NCBI GenBank assembly: GCA_964633225.1 | Contig: CAZWFQ010000001.1 | Location: forward strand, 124,001-188,000 | Direction of reading: 5' to 3' | Length of the DNA: 64,000 nucleotides | DNA from: JAKQIM01 sp964633225 | GTDB lineage: Bacteria > Chloroflexota > Anaerolineae > Anaerolineales > UBA4823 | Shown here: piece after piece, positions 57,842-64,000 of the stretch | Numbering within the stretch: position 1 is the first letter of the stretch | How the letters are laid out: every line of letters begins with the position of its first letter | Program-made: the position numbers and the translations under genes | The notes under the pieces: model-generated | Seen by the model: only the letters and a program-made list of their open reading frames with translations | Databases searched by the model: none | What the model was told of the DNA's origin: nothing

Positions 57842-60334
57842 TTATCCATCAATTGGCGGCTGCTGCCGCAGCGGCAGGGTGATGTGAAAATGGCTGCCTG
57901 GGCATTTTACTTCGTCGTAGCCGGGGCTTTCAACCCATACTTGCCCGCCGTGTGCTTCAACAATACCCAACGCAATCGCCAATCCCAACCCTGGTCCACC
58001 GCCTTTGAATTTGGTCTTTCCTGTTGAGTGAAGTGCCACCTCACCCGTTTGGAAAAATTTTCGAAAGATCAGCTCGTTGACCTGGGGGTCTATCCCAATG
58101 CCAGTATCGCTGACAACGATCTCTACCCCGCCATCAGCCATCTTGGTTTTACCAGGCGCCAGGGCCTGGCCTGAAATTGTGATCTTGCCACCGTCTGGGG
58201 TGTATTTTATCGCATTTGTGAGCAAATGGTTAAAGACTTTGCGCAAGGCTTCTGCATCTGCCTCGATGGCTGGTAAACCGCGCAGGGATGGTTCAAGATG
58301 CAGGCTCTGCTTACGCTCGGTAAGGGCGTTCTTGAGCCCACTGCTTGCCAGCTCAATCAAAGAGGCCAACGAGATCGGTTCAGGATACAGCCTCAGCTCG
58401 CGGTTATCGATCTTGGCCACATCCAGCAGGCTTTCAACGATCTCGTTCAGTCGGTTAGCTCCCGTTTCAATGCCTTTGAGCAGTGAGAGGTGCTGTTGGT
58501 TGCTCTGCAGGCCCGGATCTTCCAACAACATCTGGAGATACCCGTGTAAGACTGTAATCGGCGTACGGAACTCGTGTGATGCAATGCTGATAAAGTCTGA
58601 CTTAGCCCGATCCAGGCGTTCCAGGTGGTTGTATGCTGTTTGCAGGGCTTCTGTGCGTTGGTGTACCAGGGATTCTAGATCCTGGTTGAAGCGTGTGATT
58701 TGATTATACAGGCGGGCATTGTTGAGCGCGATCGCCGCCTGGCCTGCAAAGGCCGCTGCCAGCGATACCTCGTCAGATGTATAGGCCTCAGGCGTCTGGC
58801 GGGTAAGCGAGAGCATGCCAAACACCTCTCCGCGGTGGATCAGGGGGACGCCCAGCCATGCCCTGGCCTGCGGCAGGTTGTTCACTTGCTGCCAATCGGG
58901 GCGTTCCAATACGTCTGCGATGGGCAGGGGCCTCTGCGTGGATGCGATTTCATTAAACACATCGTTCTCGTGGATGGGTACACGGATGTTTGTGTAGTCA
59001 GGCGGGAAGCCGCGCGCCGCGGCAATCTCCAGTTCCTCGCCGCTGCGCAGCATCACCGCGGCCCGGTGATACGAGACGATCTCGCTGATGTGTTCCAGGA
59101 TCTGCTTCAGTACTTCGGCCGGGTCCAGCGAGCCTGATAGGGTGCGTGCTGTATCGTAAAGCGTTTCCACCAGGCGGCGGCGGTCTTTTTCACTTTCGTA
59201 CAGAGAAGCGTTCTGGATTGCCGTTGCCACCTGGTCAGCCAGCAGTTGCAAGAAGGGCACATCGTCTTCTCGAAATGCCGCCACTTGTTCGCTTTCCATA
59301 TCCAGCACCCCCAGGATGGTATGCCCCATCTCCAGCGGCAGGGCCAGCTCGGCGCGTGCTTTAGGGATCAACTCGGTGAACATGTAGCGCGGGTCTTGGG
59401 ATACATCTTCCACGCAGGCCGGGCGGCGGTGAGCGGCCACCCAGCCGACAATACTCTGTTCACTCACCGTCAGGCAGAAATCTTGCTGCAGCAAGATCCG
59501 GCTGTTTGCCCCGCTGGCGGCCCGTAAGTCCAGCCGGTCGCTGCCAGGCTCAAGCAGGAAAATGCCCACAAAATAGCAGTTAAACCGCAATTGGATCAAT
59601 TCGGTCACCTGGTGCAGCAGTGTATCCAGGTCTAGGATTGACGTGATCCGCTGCCCAACCGCCATGCTGGTTGCCAGCGAGCGCTGTGCATCCTCGGTCG
59701 TCCGCAGCACGCCCTCCAACTCTGTCTTGCGGCGCTGATCGAGAAGGCGCAGGGTCTCCAAGTTGTTCAGGGTGCGCAGCCGGGCTGTGTGGACTACTGC
59801 GGACAAGATGCTGCCTGAAAACAATGCAAAACCAAAGTGTAGCCATTCGGGGAATTCGGGCAGGCTTAACACGACAGCCCCCCAGCTTGCAACCGCCACG
59901 ACGATGGTCAATACCAGCCAGCGCGTTGAGAGGAACAAGAATCCAATCCCCACCACCACCAGGATCAGGTTGGTGGTTTGCAGGGGCTGGCGCGTCAAAT
60001 ATAGGTGCATCAGCGCATTGAACAACACCAACATGCTGATCCCAAAGCCCAACGGGTGGGCATACCGCGCTGCGACCGGGGCGCGCTTCAGTTGCAGGTA
60101 AAGGATAAAGAAGACGATTGCTGTCAGGCTGGCCAGGGTTCCCATAATGCGGGCAACGGCAGGCTCTAAGACCAAGAAATGGGCCAGGGCAAAGATAACA
60201 AACAAAACCCCCAGCGCAGCCGTAACCGGTGGCAAGCTGCTACCGAAATAGCTGTCCAGCGCTAGGCGTAATGCAGCCTTTTCCTCGCCAGGCGTTGAGG
60301 GAATTGGGCGTTCCGCTGTGGTATTGTCGCTCAT
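57842..60334 (-). CDS. Multi-TM, double-GAF sensor histidine kinase, copy 2
   Basis: An 830-residue kinase with about six N-terminal transmembrane helices (about 35-185), a short coiled coil, two GAF domains (about 215-375 and 390-560, the second followed by LYNQITRFNQDLESLVHQR), then HisKA with DFISIASHEFRTPITVLHGY and an HATPase ending HFHITLPLRQQP. The HisKA-HATPase half is closely similar to copy 1, while the sensor halves differ. A candidate -10 TATAAT lies just upstream at about 60352-60357 on this strand, inside the tsaD intergenic gap, next to a 7-bp hairpin. A G-rich GGGGGAG may serve as ribosome-binding site. Confidence 0.92.
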   Translation of the reverse strand: MSDNTTAERPIPSTPGEEKAALRLALDSYFGSSLPPVTAALGVLFVIFALAHFLVLEPAVARIMGTLASLTAIVFFILYLQLKRAPVAARYAHPLGFGISMLVLFNALMHLYLTRQPLQTTNLILVVVGIGFLFLSTRWLVLTIVVAVASWGAVVLSLPEFPEWLHFGFALFSGSILSAVVHTARLRTLNNLETLRLLDQRRKTELEGVLRTTEDAQRSLATSMAVGQRITSILDLDTLLHQVTELIQLRFNCYFVGIFLLEPGSDRLDLRAASGANSRILLQQDFCLTVSEQSIVGWVAAHRRPACVEDVSQDPRYMFTELIPKARAELALPLEMGHTILGVLDMESEQVAAFREDDVPFLQLLADQVATAIQNASLYESEKDRRRLVETLYDTARTLSGSLDPAEVLKQILEHISEIVSYHRAAVMLRSGEELEIAAARGFPPDYTNIRVPIHENDVFNEIASTQRPLPIADVLERPDWQQVNNLPQARAWLGVPLIHRGEVFGMLSLTRQTPEAYTSDEVSLAAAFAGQAAIALNNARLYNQITRFNQDLESLVHQRTEALQTAYNHLERLDRAKSDFISIASHEFRTPITVLHGYLQMLLEDPGLQSNQQHLSLLKGIETGANRLNEIVESLLDVAKIDNRELRLYPEPISLASLIELASSGLKNALTERKQSLHLEPSLRGLPAIEADAEALRKVFNHLLTNAIKYTPDGGKITISGQALAPGKTKMADGGVEIVVSDTGIGIDPQVNELIFRKFFQTGEVALHSTGKTKFKGGGPGLGLAIALGIVEAHGGQVWVESPGYDEVKCPGSHFHITLPLRQQPPIDG

Positions 60335-60351
60335 AGCCCTGCTCTCCCCCT

Positions 60352-60379
60352 ATTATATCCTGTAACCTTTTATTACAGG
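60352..60379 (-). promoter_or_regulatory. Candidate promoter and small hairpin upstream of the kinase pair
   Basis: On the minus strand TATAAT (60352-60357) directly follows a 7-bp hairpin (CCTGTAA with TTACAGG, 60359-60379). The hairpin may be the 3' end of the tsaD transcript or part of the promoter. No clear -35 box is present. Confidence 0.4.
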
Positions 60380-60382
60380 CAC

Positions 60383-61456
60383 TTACCGGGGCACCTCAGT
60401 CAAAGGCCAGTTCGGCAGCACATCCATATCCAGCCCATCTCGCTGCCCCGCCAAGAAACGATGGTGCCCTGCCGCTGCGGCCATGGCTGCGTTATCTGTA
60501 CACAGCCACAATGGCGGGATGTAGAGGGGGATGTTAGCCCGCATTTGCGCCGATTGGCGCAAGGCCGCGTTGGCCGACACGCCCCCCGCGATCAAGATTG
60601 CCCGCGCCCCATACTCCGCTGCTGCTCGCATCGTCTTGCTGATCAGCACATCCACCACGGCCGCCTGGAAGCTCGCCGCCAGGTCAGCCACCGGCAGGGG
60701 ATTGGCCACCCCTTCAAGGGCGCGCACCTCGCGTAGTACGGCTGTCTTCAGCCCGCTGAACGAGAAATCCCAACGATTATCCAGCCAGGCTCGCGGAAAG
60801 TTGAAGGCCAGGGGATTGCCGCCTTTGGCGGCTTCTTGGATTGCCGGGCCGCCTGGGTAACTCAGGCTCAGCAGCCGTGCCACTTTATCAAAGGCTTCCC
60901 CAGCCGCGTCATCCAGCGTCGCTCCCAGCCGTTGGTAGCGCAGGTGCTCTGTCATCAGGACCAGCTCAGTGTGCCCGCCTGAAACGATCAGTGCCACCAA
61001 TGGGAATTCCGGCGCCGGGCCGCCTTCAGCCTCTGCCGGGTGCAGCCAGGCCGAGTACAGGTGCCCCTCCAGGTGGTTGATGCCTACTAGCGGCAGCCCG
61101 CTCCCCAGCGCCAGCCCCTTTGCCATGTTCATCCCGATCACCAGCGAACCGGGTAGGCCCGGCCCGCGCGTGATGGCAATGGCATCCACATCGCCCAGCG
61201 CCAGGTGTGCCTGCTGTAAGGCCTGTTCAATGATTGGGTAAACGGCCCGGATGTGCTGGCGCGATGCCACCTCTGGGAAGATCCCGCCAAACTGGGCGTG
61301 CAGGTCCACTTGCGAGGCCACCACGTTCGAAAGGATGCGCCGGCCGTCTTCTACCACTGCTGCCGCCGTCTCATCGCAGGATGATTCAATCCCCAGCATT
61401 CTTACCGGAGTAGATGTTTGATCGGTCATTAAGAAAGATGTGTCCTGTACATACAT
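60383..61456 (-). CDS. tsaD: tRNA N6-threonylcarbamoyladenosine transferase subunit TsaD
   Basis: Transfers the threonylcarbamoyl group to A37 of tRNAs as part of the TsaBDE complex. Family motifs are LGIESSCDETAAAVVEDGR, QVDLHAQFGGIFPEVASRQ, the metal-binding GINHLEGHLYSAW, LIVSGGHTELVLM and the C-terminal LCTDNAAMAAAAG. Its ATG overlaps the stop of the upstream peptidase as TAATG, arguing for translational coupling from 61456; an in-frame ATG at 61429 would better match the family N-terminus. TsaC is encoded at 54959 and the enzyme acting on its product, MtaB, at 47966. Confidence 0.95.
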   Translation of the reverse strand: MYVQDTSFLMTDQTSTPVRMLGIESSCDETAAAVVEDGRRILSNVVASQVDLHAQFGGIFPEVASRQHIRAVYPIIEQALQQAHLALGDVDAIAITRGPGLPGSLVIGMNMAKGLALGSGLPLVGINHLEGHLYSAWLHPAEAEGGPAPEFPLVALIVSGGHTELVLMTEHLRYQRLGATLDDAAGEAFDKVARLLSLSYPGGPAIQEAAKGGNPLAFNFPRAWLDNRWDFSFSGLKTAVLREVRALEGVANPLPVADLAASFQAAVVDVLISKTMRAAAEYGARAILIAGGVSANAALRQSAQMRANIPLYIPPLWLCTDNAAMAAAAGHHRFLAGQRDGLDMDVLPNWPLTEVPR

Positions 61457-62721
61457 TAAGATCTTGCAACCTGGCGCCGAGGTCGCGGCGGCCGCATCGG
61501 CAGCACCAACTGCATCGGATAGGGTGCAAAGACTTCAAATTTGCCCTCTGCCGTCAGGGTGTAGGTATCCTCTAAGCGCACGCCCAGGCCGCGCTCGGGG
61601 TAGTACAGGCCCGGCTCGATCGTGAACACCACCCCTGGCTCCAGCACATCTGTGCTGCTCGCATTTGCTCCGAACCAGGGGCGCTCGTGGACGTGCAGTC
61701 CCACCCCATGCCCCAGGCTGTGCACGTAGCCAGACTGTGTTTGCGGGTCTGTCTTAATGGTGGGGTGACCCTGCGCCTCGAACAGCTCGCAAGTCCGCTG
61801 CTGGTAATGTTTGCCGGGCATTCCGGGTTTCAATTCGCTGGTCACCTGGTTGTATACACTGAATACATTCTCGTACAACGCCAGGGCTTCATCCGTGGCA
61901 TAGCCCAGGCTCCAGGTACGTGTGAAGTCGTAGAAATAGCCTCCACCTGCCTCGCAGGGGAAAATATCGTAGACGATCGTCTGCCCCAGCCGCAGCGCAT
62001 CGCCGTTAGCGCCCGATGAATGCGGCACACCTGCATCCCGCCCGATGGCGAAGATGGTGCCTTCGGGGTTTTCGGCCCCGCGCTCTGCCAACCACAAGTT
62101 GATGCGCGCCTTCACTTCTCCGATGGTCAGCGGTGAGCCGTCTCGCTTGACCACTACTTCATTTTTTACGTTGTGGTGGGTAATGAAAGACGCCGTCTCA
62201 GCCACCACCTGCGTGGTCACCTTGCCCATCCGGCGGATGCGCTCCAACTCGGCGCTGTCTTTGGTTGCCATGGCTTCTAACAACACCGGGTCTGTGATCT
62301 CGCCCACCACCTCCAGGCCTGGCATGGCCGCTTGCAAGGCGTTGAACAGGGCAAAGGTCGGGCCCACTTCCACCTGGCCGTACAGGCCCAGCCGCCCCTT
62401 GGTGAAGCCATAATCGGTCAGCATGCGTTGGTAGCGCGCCACGCTGGCCTTGAGCATGTCGCCCCTGGTTTCTTTGAACAGCTCGTGCATCTTATAATCT
62501 GCAAGGTTCTTGGTGTGCAGCCCGGTCTTTGATGCTTCGTCCCGTTCCATCGGATAGTGGAAGAGCAGAGGGTCTGCCCCGCGTTTTTTGATCAAGTCGC
62601 CGCCTGTCAGGTGCCCGCCGCCGGTCATGTAATACATGGCGGGGTTGTGCTGGGCTGGTCCTGTCACCAGGATGGCGTCTAAGTGATGGGTTTCGAGTAG
62701 AGAGTCCAGGTGCTTCTTCAC
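61456..62721 (-). CDS. M24-family metallopeptidase, Xaa-Pro aminopeptidase-like
   Basis: A 421-residue cytosolic peptidase. The N-terminal creatinase-like domain (about 1-150) begins DSLLETHHLDAILVTGPAQH. The C-terminal pita-bread domain contains SSGANGDALRLGQTIVYDIF, YFYDFTRTWSLGY, HSLGHGVGLHVHERPW and PGVVFTIEPGLYYPERGLGV. Metal ligands Asp, Asp, His, Glu, Glu appear in the expected order. Members cleave Xaa-Pro bonds or dipeptides; the exact substrate is open. It starts at GTG 62721, 13 nt after the MgtC-like gene. Confidence 0.87.
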   Translation of the reverse strand: MKKHLDSLLETHHLDAILVTGPAQHNPAMYYMTGGGHLTGGDLIKKRGADPLLFHYPMERDEASKTGLHTKNLADYKMHELFKETRGDMLKASVARYQRMLTDYGFTKGRLGLYGQVEVGPTFALFNALQAAMPGLEVVGEITDPVLLEAMATKDSAELERIRRMGKVTTQVVAETASFITHHNVKNEVVVKRDGSPLTIGEVKARINLWLAERGAENPEGTIFAIGRDAGVPHSSGANGDALRLGQTIVYDIFPCEAGGGYFYDFTRTWSLGYATDEALALYENVFSVYNQVTSELKPGMPGKHYQQRTCELFEAQGHPTIKTDPQTQSGYVHSLGHGVGLHVHERPWFGANASSTDVLEPGVVFTIEPGLYYPERGLGVRLEDTYTLTAEGKFEVFAPYPMQLVLPMRPPRPRRQVARS

Positions 62722-62734
62722 GGGTCACTATCCT

Positions 62735-63367
62735 TTAAAATTTCAATGATTTGATCGTTGGGTCATTCAGCAGGGCGGTGGTTAGTGCGTCGTGGTTTGC
62801 CGGAGAGCCGAAGGCTTCCCAGGTGCAAGACAGCTCAGCCCCTGTCTTTTCTTGCTTATGATTTTTTACCCGCAGATGGTGCGTGGAGAACAGCGCATCA
62901 ACCTGGCGGAATTTTTGCATATCGAATGCAAAGCTCATCTCGTAACAGCGTTCTTCGCGCACCCGGTCGATCATTATCTCGATATACGGGAAGAACCACA
63001 GCACCACCATCATGATCGCCGCCGCAAAGATCGCCAGCGCATACTGGCCTACCCCCACCCCCATCCCAATCGCCGCCGTCAGCCAGATGATGGCAGCTGT
63101 GGTCAGGCCGATCACGCGGCCTCCGTCTCGCAGCAGCACCCCTGCCCCTAAAAAGCCCACCCCCGTCACCACATTGGCGGCCACGCGCCCGGGGTCTTTA
63201 TCCCCGGCGATGATGGAAGAAAAGATGGTGTACAGCGCCGCGCCCACGCAGATGAAAATGATCGTCCGGAAGCCCGCCGCCTTATCCCGGTATTCGCGCT
63301 CCAGCCCGATCAGCCCGCCCAACACCAATGCCAGTAACAATTTTAAAACATCTTCTGTTGCTAACAT
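62735..63367 (-). CDS. MgtC/SapB family membrane protein
   Basis: A 210-residue protein with four or five transmembrane helices in the first ~140 residues and a cytosolic C-terminal domain of about 70 residues. The family signature is LLALVLGGLIGLEREYRDKA, then GFRTIIFICVGAALYTIFSS and ANVVTGVGFLGAGVLLRDG, with the conserved Asp in LRDG. In pathogens MgtC modulates F-ATPase and adaptation to low magnesium, but many family members have other or unknown roles. It lies 12 nt after selA and 13 nt before the peptidase gene. Confidence 0.88.
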   Translation of the reverse strand: MLATEDVLKLLLALVLGGLIGLEREYRDKAAGFRTIIFICVGAALYTIFSSIIAGDKDPGRVAANVVTGVGFLGAGVLLRDGGRVIGLTTAAIIWLTAAIGMGVGVGQYALAIFAAAIMMVVLWFFPYIEIMIDRVREERCYEMSFAFDMQKFRQVDALFSTHHLRVKNHKQEKTGAELSCTWEAFGSPANHDALTTALLNDPTIKSLKF

Positions 63368-63379
63368 ATCCTCATCACC

Positions 63380-64000
63380 TTATAGCACCCGTCTCACGGC
63401 TTCAACTAACATATTATCCTGCTCAGCCAGCACCGTGCGGGGGTCAAAATACACCAGATCGGCTTCCAGCCTTGCAATCACTGGCACTGCCAGCCGCCGT
63501 AGCCGTTCCATTACCCGGTTCGGTGAGCCCACCTCCAGCGCCAGCACAAAAGTCGGCAGGGTCTCTTCGGGCAGCGAGCCGCCCCCCACAGTCGATAGGG
63601 CCGGCATCACCTGCCCTTGGCCCAGCGCATTCGCCCAGGCCTGGGCCCGCTCTTTCAGCGCTTCTGGCCTGGCTGCCATCATCCGCCAGATTGGGATCTT
63701 AGCCTCAGCTTCATCTTTCAAATAGTGCAGCAGGGTCGCTGAGAGCGCTGCCAGGCACAGCTTATCTGCCCGCACCGCCCGCGCCAGGGGATGTTTCTTT
63801 AATTTGGTCACCAGGTCTTTGCGCCCCACCAGGATCCCCGCCTGTGGTCCCCCCAACAGCTTATCCCCCGAAAAGCACACCAGGTCTGCCCCTGCCGCCA
63901 GCGATTCGGAGATCGTCGGTTCGTGCGGCAGGCCGTAGTGGGCTGTGTCGATAAAGGTGCCTGAGCCCAGGTCATCCAACAACGGCAACCCATGTTCGTG
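63380..64000 (-). CDS. selA: L-seryl-tRNA(Sec) selenium transferase, C-terminal part (partial)
   Basis: The frame is open to the right edge, so about the last 206 residues of a ~460-residue protein are present. SelA converts Ser-tRNA(Sec) to Sec-tRNA(Sec) with selenophosphate. The fragment begins HEHGLPLLDDLGSGTFIDTA and contains the PLP-lysine motif CFSGDKLLGGPQAGILVG, then HPLARAVRADKLCLAALSAT. These are diagnostic for SelA over other PLP enzymes. It heads the run selA-mgtC-peptidase-tsaD on this strand. SelB, SelD and tRNA-Sec are not in the window. Confidence 0.93.
   Translation of the reverse strand, partial: HEHGLPLLDDLGSGTFIDTAHYGLPHEPTISESLAAGADLVCFSGDKLLGGPQAGILVGRKDLVTKLKKHPLARAVRADKLCLAALSATLLHYLKDEAEAKIPIWRMMAARPEALKERAQAWANALGQGQVMPALSTVGGGSLPEETLPTFVLALEVGSPNRVMERLRRLAVPVIARLEADLVYFDPRTVLAEQDNMLVEAVRRVL

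Overview
The window reads as a chromosomal segment of an Anaerolineae-like Chloroflexota bacterium. This is inferred from gene content and style: GC-rich DNA, many Thr/Pro-rich lipoproteins with a lipobox Cys, a CUT1 sugar transporter with its LacI regulator, paired LytR-CpsA-Psr proteins, a split methylmalonyl-CoA mutase, TupABC tungstate uptake and large GAF histidine kinases. There is no rRNA, tRNA, CRISPR array, insertion sequence or prophage, and I see no island of deviant composition. Coding density is high, with ATGA/TAATG overlaps in several operons.

Layout. 1-400: tail of a secreted protein and its terminator. 548-10114: a xylose / xylo-oligosaccharide operon (LacI regulator, sugar-binding lipoprotein, two permeases, cytosolic GH3 glycosidase, XylA, XylB) closed by a strong hairpin. 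10113-15256: RecD2 and two LCP envelope-polymer ligases (minus strand). 15390-24020: ABC-F ATPase, membrane sulfatase-fold protein, Cys-rich ferredoxin-like protein, UvrA, two small unknowns. 24066-26155: methylmalonyl-CoA epimerase and mutase catalytic subunit. 26260-31983: a DUF1786 protein, then a tungstate module (Mop protein, TupA, TupB, TupC) facing a GntR/substrate-binding-domain regulator, plus a small deoxyribosyltransferase-like protein. 32054-38083: one-carbon/methionine cluster (MetH, an RdgB-like NTPase, a homocysteine methyltransferase-MTHFR fusion). 38098-42518: pheST behind a tRNA-Phe T-box. 42654-44425: parvulin-type foldase lipoprotein and an unknown membrane-anchored protein. 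44463-49258: mtaB-yqeY-pgpH-ybeY-dgkA. 49355-54067: a TPR protein, a Ser/Thr kinase with an external sensor-like domain, and two lipoproteins carrying the same domain. 54170-55576: coaX and tsaC. 55578-64000: two tandem histidine kinases, tsaD, a M24 peptidase, mgtC-like gene and the 3' part of selA.

How the parts connect. The first operon would import a xylose-containing sugar, hydrolyse it in the cytosol and feed xylulose 5-phosphate to the pentose phosphate pathway; the transporter ATPase is not encoded here and must be shared. MetH and the mutase both need cobalamin. TsaC and TsaD (t6A37) and MtaB (ms2t6A37) belong to one tRNA modification pathway although their genes are dispersed. Tungstate uptake together with SelA suggests tungsten- and possibly selenocysteine-dependent oxidoreductases elsewhere in the genome.

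The least-explained elements are the kinase/lipoprotein group sharing a two-cysteine beta-rich domain (49355-52600), the Cys-rich ferredoxin-like protein (19092-19889), the candidate operators before the LacI and GntR-type regulators, the T-box leader, and several genes whose -10 box lies so close to the start codon that leaderless mRNAs are likely. I do not see a clearly new defence or mobile system.
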